DNA of 64,000 nt. It comes from a virus. Position 1 is the stretch's first letter. Each line of letters begins with the position of its first letter. Shown one piece after another: positions 21,099 to 26,530 of the stretch. The notes beneath the pieces were generated by a model. It saw only the letters and a list, made by a program, of their open reading frames with translations. It did no database searches and was not told where the DNA came from. The stretch covers positions 1 to 64,000 of the IMG/VR virus record IMGVR_UViG_3300047478_000258, one strand, 5' to 3'. Position numbers and translations under genes: made by a program.

Positions 21099-21632
21099 AT
21101 GGCTGATGTAGATATAGAACAGGTATATAAACTCACCTTAAAGAAGAACACCCCTGCTGAAATTGCATTGATTATGGGCTGCAGCGATACCCATGTACGT
21201 AATATAATAGATGAACACCTGCCTTTTCTTAAAGATTTAGATATCTATGAGAAGCATAAGACAGACATAATGAAGGGAGTTCAGAAAATGTCTCTGAATT
21301 ACCTTATAAAGAAGATGCCTAATGCCTCTTTCAAGGATCTAACATACTTCTTCGCTATTGTTGAAGATAAAATAAACCTTCGAGAAGGAAAATCAACCCA
21401 AAATATAGGAATTGGGCTGAATATACGTCTTGAAGACTTAGTTACCAAGAAAGAAAAGATGGAGAAAGAGCTACTTTCCAGTGGTATTGCACACAGCCAG
21501 TTGGCATATGAAATAACAAAGAAAGTAGCCCTTCCAGAGATTACCAATCTTCCCTTTTACGAATTAAGGGAGGGTAACTTGCCAAAATGCACTCCTGTTT
21601 CTTTAGAGCAGTTAATGTCTCCTCTCTTTTGA
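21099..21632 (+). CDS. HTH protein, 177 aa, isolated on the plus strand; terminase-small-like
   Basis: The only rightward gene in the left arm. Start MADVDIEQVY at 21099, without an SD. Residues about 15-40 (NTPAEIALIMGCSDTHVRNI) are a clear homeodomain-like HTH; the middle (SFKDLTYFFAIVEDKINLREGKST) resembles phage small terminase or related DNA-recognition proteins. It could be the packaging initiator, displaced from terL, or a regulator at a divergent promoter. Its last 92 bp overlap the convergent gene 21541-21750. Confidence 0.58.
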   Translation: MADVDIEQVYKLTLKKNTPAEIALIMGCSDTHVRNIIDEHLPFLKDLDIYEKHKTDIMKGVQKMSLNYLIKKMPNASFKDLTYFFAIVEDKINLREGKSTQNIGIGLNIRLEDLVTKKEKMEKELLSSGIAHSQLAYEITKKVALPEITNLPFYELREGNLPKCTPVSLEQLMSPLF

Positions 21633-21750
21633 CAACAGCTAAGTCCATAAGATATTCCATCTCATGGATTGCAGAATCTACTGATAAGCTTAGGTCTACT
21701 TCATCAAACCAAAAAATATGATTATCCTCTATCCTTTCGTGCTTACCCAT
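21541..21750 (-). CDS. Hypothetical protein, 69 aa
   Basis: Start MGKHERIEDN at 21750 set by SD GAGGAGGT. Helical and acidic. Tail-to-tail overlap of 92 bp with the plus-strand HTH gene, so one transcript could antagonise the other. Unknown function. Confidence 0.55.
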   Translation of the reverse strand: MGKHERIEDNHIFWFDEVDLSLSVDSAIHEMEYLMDLAVVKREETLTALKKQECILASYPPLIRKREDW

Positions 21751-21881
21751 TTTACCTCCTCTGGGATCATACCCAATTCTCTTACAGGAACAACACATTC
21801 TGCACAGTAATATACTTTTTCACAACCAAGCTTATAGAAATATACTGCGTCTTTTCCACACAAATGACATTTAGCAACCAC
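21729..21881 (-). CDS. Zinc-ribbon protein, 50 aa, GTG start
   Basis: GTG at 21881 with SD GGAGG. CHLC and CAEC pairs about 20 residues apart form a zinc ribbon of the rubredoxin-knuckle kind. Overlaps the following gene by 22 bp. Confidence 0.55.
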   Translation of the reverse strand: MVAKCHLCGKDAVYFYKLGCEKVYYCAECVVPVRELGMIPEEVKWVSTKG

Positions 21882-21895
21882 TATTGACCTCCTTC

Positions 21896-22117
21896 TTATT
21901 TGGGGTGTGAAAGAAAGTCTATTGATTCTTGCATATCAACAATATCTCTCTCAGACTCATATATAATTCTTGCTTGTTGGTCAATCACATTGCAAAGAGA
22001 ATCAATTACAGCCAGAATTCTGGCATCTGTCTTCGTGTAGTCTGATACTTCAGGTGGAATAGTAGAAATCATCTTCCGCACTTGTTCTGTTATCCTAATA
22101 TCTCTCTCATCTTTCAT
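21896..22117 (-). CDS. Hypothetical helical protein, 73 aa
   Basis: SD AAGGAGGATTGATATG. Helical and acidic, with coiled-coil potential (IDQQARIIYESERDIVDMQESI). No known match. Confidence 0.6.
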   Translation of the reverse strand: MKDERDIRITEQVRKMISTIPPEVSDYTKTDARILAVIDSLCNVIDQQARIIYESERDIVDMQESIDFLSHPK

Positions 22118-22118
22118 A

Positions 22119-22319
22119 TCAATCCTCCTTTCTGGTTATGCGTGATAAGTAGCCAAGATAGCACATTCTTATGTTTGTTCTTGAACAGTTATATTTGTTC
22201 ATTAAAAATGCATCTATCTCGTCAACATCATCGTCTTGGTGGTCATTGATATAGTCAATGATTTCTTTTCTTTCTGTGTCAGTCAGCTCCCTGCCATTTC
22301 TAATTAATCCCAGTCTCAC
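22119..22319 (-). CDS. Hypothetical protein, 66 aa, GTG start
   Basis: GTG at 22319 preceded by AAGGAGGTATAAG. Residues 12-50 (TDTERKEIIDYINDHQDDDVDEIDAFLMNKYNCSRTNI) read as helices of a small helical fold, perhaps an HTH. One base separates it from the next gene. Confidence 0.6.
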   Translation of the reverse strand: MRLGLIRNGRELTDTERKEIIDYINDHQDDDVDEIDAFLMNKYNCSRTNIRMCYLGYLSRITRKED

Positions 22320-22320
22320 C

Positions 22321-22494
22321 TTATACCTCCTTTTCTTCTATTTTTTCTATACCATCAATACAATCCCATATTGCCCATTCATCTTGGTCTTCTTCCCAGT
22401 CTTTTTTACAACTATCACTACAAAATTCTAAACCAGGAATTTTTAGTCCTTTTACATTCCTATAAACATATTGCTTACACCATTTACAATACAT
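22321..22494 (-). CDS. Small Cys-rich protein, 57 aa
   Basis: ATG 22494, SD AAAGGAAAGG. CKWC at the N-terminus and CSDSC near residue 25-29 give a zinc knuckle; the C-terminal half is strongly acidic (DWEEDQDEW and on). Unknown function. Confidence 0.55.
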   Translation of the reverse strand: MYCKWCKQYVYRNVKGLKIPGLEFCSDSCKKDWEEDQDEWAIWDCIDGIEKIEEKEV

Positions 22495-22538
22495 CTTTCC
22501 TTTTCCTTTAAAATTAAAGAGTTAATATAAGGGAAGGA

Positions 22539-22560
22539 GGCTAATAAGCTACTATTAGCC
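22539..22560. other. Intergenic hairpin
   Basis: GGCTAATA-agctac-TATTAGCC, 8-bp perfect stem in the 126-bp gap between 22494 and 22621. No U-run follows in the leftward direction. The rest of the gap shows no gene. Confidence 0.5.
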
Positions 22561-22620
22561 CCCTATACCTAAAATAGCTCACAACTACTTAAGAGTTATG
22601 AGTGTATATAAAACACGATA

Positions 22621-22677
22621 CTATCTCAGGAGAATTGCTATCCCTACAACTGCCAGGATAATAAGTTCTCCGAACAT
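22621..22677 (-). CDS. Micro-protein, 18 aa, single membrane helix
   Basis: ATG 22677 with a perfect SD (AAGGAGGAG, 4 nt away). The product is a short hydrophobic helix (ELIILAVVGIAILLR). The strong SD and clean stop argue for a real translated peptide, such as those that insert into the host membrane; homology cannot be judged at this length. Confidence 0.45.
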   Translation of the reverse strand: MFGELIILAVVGIAILLR

Positions 22678-22689
22678 GATCTCCTCCTT

Positions 22690-22809
22690 TTAGAATAGCC
22701 ATAATTGCTCAGGCTGCTCAATAGCATCCTGATACTGATCGAAGCTAATATACCCTTCTAAATGGAGGATGAAGGGATGCAGCTCATCTAAAGAGCCAAT
22801 ATGTTTCAT
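22690..22809 (-). CDS. Small protein, 39 aa
   Basis: ATG 22809, SD AAGGAGGAA. Sequence begins MKHIGSLDELHPF and ends EQLWLF. Coupled to the upstream gene by ATGA overlap. Unknown function. Confidence 0.5.
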   Translation of the reverse strand: MKHIGSLDELHPFILHLEGYISFDQYQDAIEQPEQLWLF

Positions 22810-22979
22810 AATTCCTCCTTCATAGACTTTTCAAAGCTATACCTTCCAAGTTCAGCTTTGAGTGCTTCTTCTGCCTCCTCCTTTCTATCAATTATAGGGG
22901 AATAATCCCCTTGCCAATGCCTACCTCTCTGGATATGCTTGATTGGATCTTGAGTTGCTTTGAGGGTTAGATATCTCAT
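22806..22979 (-). CDS. Small protein, 57 aa
   Basis: ATG 22979 with SD GAGGAGA. Basic N-terminal half and helical acidic C-terminal half (RKEEAEEALKAELGRY). Overlaps both neighbours. Confidence 0.52.
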   Translation of the reverse strand: MRYLTLKATQDPIKHIQRGRHWQGDYSPIIDRKEEAEEALKAELGRYSFEKSMKEEL

Positions 22980-23076
22980 TGTATCTCCTCATAACTGTTG
23001 ACCATTTAAGGTCTTTTAGGGTTTCTCTTAGCTCCCTGATAATAGTATCAAAGAACGCTCTCTCCTGAGCTGACAT
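22921..23076 (-). CDS. Small protein, 51 aa
   Basis: ATG 23076, SD AAGGAGGTG. N-terminal helix MSAQERAFFDTIIRELRETL, then a polar C-terminus overlapping the next gene by 59 bp. The overlapping tail is less convincing than the first 30 residues. Confidence 0.45.
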   Translation of the reverse strand: MSAQERAFFDTIIRELRETLKDLKWSTVMRRYNEISNPQSNSRSNQAYPER

Positions 23077-23081
23077 CTCTC

Positions 23082-23222
23082 TCACCTCCTTACATAATGC
23101 TTACATATCTCTCCTAAAAGGAGCTCGTCTATATCTAAATTCTTAAAGATATAGCAAACGGAGCGGTGGATACACTGGAAGCATGAGTCTGGATCTTTGG
23201 TAGGGCAATGATCTGGATGCAT
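23082..23222 (-). CDS. Small Cys/His protein, 46 aa
   Basis: ATG 23222, SD AAGGAGGTG. Cys and His at DHCPTKD, SCFQCIHRSVC and ICKHYV could bind zinc. The palindrome at 23246 sits in its 5' leader. Unknown function. Confidence 0.5.
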   Translation of the reverse strand: MHPDHCPTKDPDSCFQCIHRSVCYIFKNLDIDELLLGEICKHYVRR

Positions 23223-23245
23223 ATTTACACCTCCTTTTTACTTAA

Positions 23246-23259
23246 TGAAAACGTTTTCA
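23246..23259. repeat. Dispersed palindrome copy 11 (intergenic)
   Basis: Exact TGAAAACGTTTTCA; start-to-start distance of 105 bp to copy 12, the closest pair in the window. Confidence 0.95.
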
Positions 23260-23350
23260 GAGCTTTATCCACTCTGGGCAAGTTACTACATCCAGTGTAG
23301 TTTTAACCCCTGAGTGCTGCCAAGGCAAAAGGCCACAGGCTCCGCTTACC
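23260..23350. other. Structured non-coding stretch between paired palindromes
   Basis: Part of a 193-bp gene-free gap (23223-23415). On the minus strand it contains CAGAG/CTCTG and CTACA/TGTAG hairpins and GGCC/TTGGC stretches, with GC content above its surroundings; beyond copy 12, CCCAGA/TCTGGG forms a further stem (about 23370-23400). Not a tRNA. Possible cis-acting site or leader RNA. Confidence 0.4.
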
Positions 23351-23364
23351 TGAAAACGTTTTCA
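23351..23364. repeat. Dispersed palindrome copy 12 (intergenic)
   Basis: Exact TGAAAACGTTTTCA, partner of copy 11, in the same gene-free gap. Confidence 0.95.
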
Positions 23365-23415
23365 TTAAATAACCCAGATTCTGTTGCCAAGCTCTGGGTA
23401 AGCTCCGAATCTCAT

Positions 23416-23643
23416 TCATTTATAGGATATCCCACTCTTTTTGCAATTAGGAGTAAAGAAGAACCCATCACATGGACCTTTATCCCTATCGCAAAAGAGA
23501 TAAGAATGTGACTTGTTATACAAACCAAGATCACAATCTCCAAGAACAGGGCGTACCATTTTTCCCCCATTCTTGGTTTCTATCTCTTGATAAGAGTGTG
23601 GGCATCTTACATAATGTGTCTTAATCTCAATGACTAAGCTCAT
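23416..23643 (-). CDS. Small Cys-rich protein, 75 aa
   Basis: Start MSLVIEIKTHY at 23643 (SD GGAGAGG); a longer in-frame GTG start at 23688 sits almost on another SD (AAAGGAGGAG) and cannot be excluded. Cys at RCPHS, DCDL, LFCDRDKGPCDG and NCKKS suggest zinc binding. Unknown function. Confidence 0.55.
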   Translation of the reverse strand: MSLVIEIKTHYVRCPHSYQEIETKNGGKMVRPVLGDCDLGLYNKSHSYLFCDRDKGPCDGFFFTPNCKKSGISYK

Positions 23644-23704
23644 TCTGCTGCCCTCTCCTACTACATATGATCTATGCGTATTAATCACCTCCTCCTTTTA
23701 AGAG

Positions 23705-23878
23705 TTAATCTACAAGAATCCTCTCTTCTGAACCTATGTAGGTTATTACACAGGTGAGTCCTATCTGCTTTGCTCCATCCTCAAAGATCTCAGCATCTGG
23801 TAAAGTTTTAAAGAAAGCATACTTAGGAACTGAATCCTCTTCTAAATCATAAGTGTAAGCCTTCCATTGATATTCCAC
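23705..23878 (-). CDS. Hypothetical protein, 57 aa, GTG start
   Basis: GTG at 23878 with SD AAGGGGGAATTAAA. Beta-alpha-beta-like (YQWKAYTYDL; AEIFEDGAKQIG; TCVITYIGSEERILV). Unknown function. The 61-bp gap before 23643 holds nothing obvious. Confidence 0.55.
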   Translation of the reverse strand: MEYQWKAYTYDLEEDSVPKYAFFKTLPDAEIFEDGAKQIGLTCVITYIGSEERILVD

Positions 23879-23894
23879 TTTAATTCCCCCTTTT

Positions 23895-23990
23895 TTAAGC
23901 AAATAATACGATCATTACCATAACAAAGGTAATGAGAGCCCATACTCCAACAATAGTCTCCCAGATAAACTCCCTAATCTGTGTTTTCAT
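23895..23990 (-). CDS. Micro-protein, 31 aa, single membrane helix
   Basis: ATG 23990, SD AAAGGAGAAA. Polar start MKTQIREFIWE then a hydrophobic helix to the C-terminus. Next to another membrane protein gene; the pair could act together. Confidence 0.5.
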   Translation of the reverse strand: MKTQIREFIWETIVGVWALITFVMVMIVLFA

Positions 23991-24003
23991 TGTATTTCTC
24001 CTT

Positions 24004-24162
24004 TTAGCTCAGTTTCTTGATGATTATCCCTATTACATAGAAGATAACCATGGTTAATACAATAGGTAGTAAAGAGAGTGCCATGCTTACCATACATAGA
24101 AGCATAACTACAGCGAATACTCCTAAGAATATGTTGCCTATTACATCTTCGCAGAAACTCAT
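24004..24162 (-). CDS. Two-helix membrane protein, 52 aa
   Basis: ATG 24162; SD AAGGAGG lies 12 nt upstream. Hydrophobic segments cover residues 8-25 and 29-47. First gene downstream of the 65-bp dyad around palindrome copy 13. An overlapping longer frame (to 24193) was rejected as a shadow. Confidence 0.55.
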   Translation of the reverse strand: MSFCEDVIGNIFLGVFAVVMLLCMVSMALSLLPIVLTMVIFYVIGIIIKKLS

Positions 24163-24181
24163 GATTGAAATATCCTCCTTG

Positions 24182-24246
24182 TTTTGTATTCAAGTATAGA
24201 ACTATGAAGTGAAAACGTTTTCATCGTTCTATATTTAGATACAAAA
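24182..24246. promoter_or_regulatory. 65-bp dyad enclosing palindrome copy 13
   Basis: Outer arms of 21 bp (24182-24202 and 24226-24246) match as inverted repeats at 18 of 21 positions, reading GTTCTATA then ATACAAAA outward on each strand. Each arm carries a -10-like TATACT or TATATT. The 14-mer lies in the middle. The region 24247-24356 has no gene. Could be a divergent control site, replication or partition site, or a large hairpin. Confidence 0.55.
24210..24223. repeat. Dispersed palindrome copy 13 (within 65-bp dyad)
   Basis: Exact TGAAAACGTTTTCA in the gene-free gap between 24162 and 24400, flanked by inverted arms. Confidence 0.95.
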
Positions 24247-24356
24247 AATGGGATTCGCTATTGCTGATATAATATTAAAGAGGCAGAAGTCTTTGTATAT
24301 AGGTTCTTCTTTATAATAGATTTTGTTTATCCATTTTCTTTGTCTCTTGGATACAC

Positions 24357-24391
24357 AAAAAAAGGGTGAGAGGGGCTTTCGCCCCCCTCTC
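24357..24391 (-). terminator. Intrinsic terminator
   Basis: On the minus strand: GAGAGGGGGGC-gaaa-GCCCCTCTC, then ACCC and seven T. Strong stem, tetraloop and U-run directly after the 100-aa gene, giving that gene its own 3' end. Confidence 0.85.
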
Positions 24392-24399
24392 TTTCAATA

Positions 24400-24702
24400 C
24401 TACGAATCCCCAAGAAGCTCCTTAGCCGATGCGGAAGCCCGCATCTCTTCCCCTTTGGCCTTCCTGTTAGCAATAACCGTTTCCATATCCTTCTCAGGAC
24501 GGACACTGTGAAAGCTATCCTCTGTGAGATATGGACCAAACTTACCAGTTTTGAGACCAATCTGAAGAAAAACGTGTCCTGCACTCTTCGCTGCCTGGCA
24601 GATGCCCAACAGATAGTCAACACTAACAACGTTCCCCTGCACTACGTCTGACTTCGCAAATCCATTCCCAACAACTCTGAACTCAACATTCTTCTTTTCC
24701 AT
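24400..24702 (-). CDS. Hypothetical soluble protein, 100 aa, own terminator
   Basis: SD GGAGGTG before ATG 24702; a strong terminator lies 9 bp past the stop. Codon use (more C/G-ending codons) differs from neighbouring tiny genes, as for highly expressed genes. Sequence: strands at the N-terminus (VEFRVVGNGFAKSD), a helix with LLGICQAAKSAGHVFLQIG, and a basic helical end. Probably an abundant early product; no family recognised. Confidence 0.65.
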   Translation of the reverse strand: MEKKNVEFRVVGNGFAKSDVVQGNVVSVDYLLGICQAAKSAGHVFLQIGLKTGKFGPYLTEDSFHSVRPEKDMETVIANRKAKGEEMRASASAKELLGDS

Positions 24703-24715
24703 ACTACACCTCCAG

Positions 24716-24898
24716 TTAGATAAGACAGCACATAAGTCTGTCTTTCTTTATTATACAAGCACTTATGCACGGTGCGGGGCCGTAAGGCCCCGTGCCGATG
24801 CCAATATACCCAACGCCAATCAAACCCATACCTACCATCCGTAATCGGGTTCTAATAGCATAGTGCAACACCTCTAATAGATCGCTGTCCCTATACAT
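24716..24898 (-). CDS. Possible small protein, 60 aa
   Basis: ATG 24898 with weak SD (AGG) near the divergent control region. Gly/Ile/Pro-rich middle (GVGYIGIGTGPYGPAP), which lies on a G+C-rich inverted repeat (GGGGCC-gtaa-GGCCCC, about 24776-24790). Either a gene or the leader of the 100-aa gene with a stable hairpin. Confidence 0.35.
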   Translation of the reverse strand: MYRDSDLLEVLHYAIRTRLRMVGMGLIGVGYIGIGTGPYGPAPCISACIIKKDRLMCCLI

Positions 24899-24961
24899 AC
24901 CCAGCCTATTTTATACTTTACCTACTCATATGTGACCTAAAATATACTTTATCTAAAAATT

Positions 24962-24982
24962 TTGTATAAGAATTTTATACAA
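24962..24982. promoter_or_regulatory. Putative operator: TTGTATAA inverted repeat
   Basis: TTGTATAA-gaatt-TTATACAA, perfect 8-bp arms. Related to TTGTATCA-acac-TGATACAA at the leftward promoter near 4457, differing by one base per arm and one base of spacing. Suggests one regulator acting at both sites. Confidence 0.5.
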
Positions 24983-25013
24983 CTGCCTAATTACTCCCAT
25001 GTTTTTTAGGCAG
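24983..25013. promoter_or_regulatory. Putative operator 1: CTGCCTAA inverted repeat
   Basis: CTGCCTAA ... TTAGGCAG, perfect 8-bp arms 15 bp apart, just upstream of the rightward promoter; begins where the preceding repeat ends. Confidence 0.55.
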
Positions 25014-25027
25014 ATTTGAAATTCCTC

Positions 25028-25056
25028 TTGACTTTGCCTAATGAGAGTGCTATGAT
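25028..25056 (+). promoter_or_regulatory. Rightward sigma70-like promoter, leaderless mRNA predicted
   Basis: TTGACT (25028-25033), 17-bp spacer, TATGAT (25051-25056). The ATG of the first right-arm gene begins 6 bp after the -10, so transcription should start at or next to the initiation codon; there is no SD. Confidence 0.7.
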
Positions 25057-25062
25057 TAGGCA
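25035..25062. promoter_or_regulatory. Putative operator 2: TGCCTAAT inverted repeat over the promoter
   Basis: TGCCTAAT ... ATTAGGCA, perfect 8-bp arms 12 bp apart, covering the spacer, -10 and start codon. Same half-site (TGCCTAA) as operator 1; a repressor bound here would block the right-arm promoter. Confidence 0.6.
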
Positions 25063-25355
25063 TGGAAACAGAGAATATAGACATAGCTCAGTTCTATATA
25101 TCTATAAGGGTAGATGAGCATGATATTACATATAATAAAAGCATGATAACCCGCAGGCTTATGGATGAGATAGAGAAGGGGTTTATTCATGTATCTAATG
25201 TAGTTATGGAGAGAAGGCTAGATGAGAGTAGTTTTGCTTCTACATATACTGTATCTTTCAGAGGAGCCCGCAAACCGAAGGGGTATAACAACATATGGGA
25301 GCATAATATGATAAAGCCAGTCTTACCAGATGAGAACATGGGGATGATATTCTAA
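25062..25355 (+). CDS. Hypothetical protein, 97 aa; first right-arm gene
   Basis: ATG placed by the promoter (leaderless). Mixed alpha/beta. The C-terminus KPVLPDENMGMIF closely resembles KPKMPDHNFGIVF of the 98-aa gene at 20757-21053, also first in its unit. Given its place under two TGCCTAA operators it could be the autoregulator, but no HTH is evident. Confidence 0.65.
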   Translation: METENIDIAQFYISIRVDEHDITYNKSMITRRLMDEIEKGFIHVSNVVMERRLDESSFASTYTVSFRGARKPKGYNNIWEHNMIKPVLPDENMGMIF

Positions 25356-25365
25356 AGGAGGAGAT

Positions 25366-25623
25366 ATGCTGTTAGAGAATAGGATAAACCAGGTAGGAGA
25401 TGTATATGTATATTTATCAAGGAAATACCCAGATTTTCCCAGAAGGGTCTCTTTCAACGAGTTTTGGTGTCTTATCTATGATGGATTTCTTGAGACTCAT
25501 ACTATGCACAGCACTAAGATAATGTCTACAGAGTTTAAAGAAGCAGCTGATATTCTTGGGTTATCAGTAGCCTACCCCTATTTTGGTAGGATATCTTTTG
25601 AGAATCTGCAGATGGAGGTGTAA
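25366..25623 (+). CDS. Hypothetical protein, 85 aa
   Basis: SD AAAGGAGGAG before ATG 25366. Alpha/beta, aromatic-rich (FNEFWCLIYDGF). Ends one base before the next start. No known family. Confidence 0.62.
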   Translation: MLLENRINQVGDVYVYLSRKYPDFPRRVSFNEFWCLIYDGFLETHTMHSTKIMSTEFKEAADILGLSVAYPYFGRISFENLQMEV

Positions 25624-25624
25624 A

Positions 25625-26089
25625 ATGCCAGAAGAAGAGAGTCTAGATAATATAACTTTTACAGTAACATCAGATAACACTATTTCCCCTGACTCTTATA
25701 CTGTTATTCCTAACAGACTGGAAAACCAGTATACTCATGCTCCTAATACTGCTACAGGAGTAGCCCAGCAGCAGTGGTTGTCTCCTCCTACTAGTAATGT
25801 ATATGGTTACCCAGGACATGTTATTTATAATCCTTTGGGTACTCAGCCTATTATTCAATATCCAAGTCAAAATCCTTTCAACCAGAATGCAAGGGAACTG
25901 CAGGATAGGTATAACCAGTCTATGCAGAGACAGATGAATAATATGATTCCTGGATATGATGAAGCAGTAAGAAGAGCTGTTCAGGAACTTTCAGATACCA
26001 TAGAGGATAATCTTGTTCAGGAGTATATGGAGCAGGACAGACTTGCAAAGAAGGCAATGCCAAATGACGGATTCAATATCATCTATTAA
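25625..26089 (+). CDS. Hypothetical Pro/Gln/Asn-rich protein, 154 aa
   Basis: Start MPEEESLDN at 25625 (SD GGAGGTG). N-terminal 100 residues are low-complexity (Pro, Gln, Asn, Tyr), the rest helical; ends PNDGFNIIY, another hydrophobic C-terminus. Possibly a minor virion or head-assembly protein because it lies upstream of terminase. The end overlaps the LacI-type HTH gene by 26 bp. Confidence 0.6.
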   Translation: MPEEESLDNITFTVTSDNTISPDSYTVIPNRLENQYTHAPNTATGVAQQQWLSPPTSNVYGYPGHVIYNPLGTQPIIQYPSQNPFNQNARELQDRYNQSMQRQMNNMIPGYDEAVRRAVQELSDTIEDNLVQEYMEQDRLAKKAMPNDGFNIIY

Positions 26090-26261
26090 ATACAGGTTAC
26101 CTATCACTTTGGAAGACGTAGCCAAAGAAGCTGGGGTTACCATGCATATGATCTATTCAGATATAAAGAGGGGAAAGTTGACAAAGGAGAAGCTATCCTC
26201 TATAGTTGATTATGTAAATAACCATAAGCAGCAGTTACAGCAGAAATCTTTCAACATATAG
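26064..26261 (+). CDS. Stand-alone LacI-type HTH DNA-binding protein, 65 aa
   Basis: Start MTDSISSIKY at 26064. Residues 14-38 (ITLEDVAKEAGVT, then MHMIYSDIKRGK) match the LacI-family headpiece, whose hallmark is T-x-x-DVA-x-x-AGVS followed by the recognition helix; LTKEKLSSIVDYVNNH corresponds to helix 3. The protein ends there: no hinge helix and no ligand-binding domain (LacI proteins are about 330-360 aa). The recognition helix departs from the usual TVSR. LacI proteins bind palindromes with a central CG, the form of the 23-copy 14-mer; copy 14 lies 220 bp downstream. Binding to it is inference. Confidence 0.72.
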   Translation: MTDSISSIKYRLPITLEDVAKEAGVTMHMIYSDIKRGKLTKEKLSSIVDYVNNHKQQLQQKSFNI

Positions 26262-26271
26262 GAGGGAGTAT

Positions 26272-26418
26272 ATGCCTGCAGTCAAAAAGGGAGAGAAGAG
26301 AAACGACTATGTCAGTAGATGTATTCCCACTGTTATGAAAGAAGGAAAAGATCAGAAAGCAGCAGTTGGTAAATGTGAAGGTATGTTTACCAATAAGTAT
26401 GGTCAGAAAAAGAAATAA
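26272..26418 (+). CDS. Small basic protein, 48 aa
   Basis: SD GGAGGGAG before ATG 26272. KKGEKRNDYVSRCIPTVMKEG and KCEGMF fit a short motif (SRC...AV..C) found in phage proteins near head genes (known from memory, not verified). Basic C-terminus. Could bind DNA or accompany the portal or head. Confidence 0.55.
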   Translation: MPAVKKGEKRNDYVSRCIPTVMKEGKDQKAAVGKCEGMFTNKYGQKKK

Positions 26419-26432
26419 AGGAGGTGATCTAA

Positions 26433-26483
26433 ATGGCTTGTGCTCCTAAGAAGAAGGGTGGAAAGAAACCCCCTAAGTGTTAG
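26433..26483 (+). CDS. Micro-protein, 16 aa, basic
   Basis: ATG 26433 after SD AAGGAGGTGAT; MACAPKKKGGKKPPKC then TAG, immediately followed by palindrome copy 14. Two Cys and eight Lys. The SD argues for translation. Confidence 0.4.
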   Translation: MACAPKKKGGKKPPKC

Positions 26484-26497
26484 TGAAAACGTTTTCA
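26484..26497. repeat. Dispersed palindrome copy 14 (between stop and promoter-like box)
   Basis: Exact TGAAAACGTTTTCA directly after a TAG stop and 13 bp before TATAAT, so it occupies the -35 region of a possible promoter for the Acb2-like gene. Confidence 0.95.
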
Positions 26498-26510
26498 GCT
26501 GTACACTCTG

Positions 26511-26516
26511 TATAAT
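26511..26516 (+). promoter_or_regulatory. Possible -10 box for the Acb2-like gene
   Basis: Perfect TATAAT, 15 bp before the ATG at 26531. No -35 hexamer; the dispersed palindrome occupies that position, so a DNA-binding protein there could activate or block. Confidence 0.4.
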
Positions 26517-26530
26517 AATAAGGAGAGAAG

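Noticed and set aside
23223-23415. A tRNA or known riboswitch in the gap with two palindromes
   Set aside because: No acceptor/T-arm pattern or CCA end, and no known riboswitch core could be matched by eye.
23987-24193. A 68-codon frame over the membrane gene
   Set aside because: The 52-aa membrane frame at 24004-24162 has the more usual composition and an SD; the longer frame is read as its shadow.
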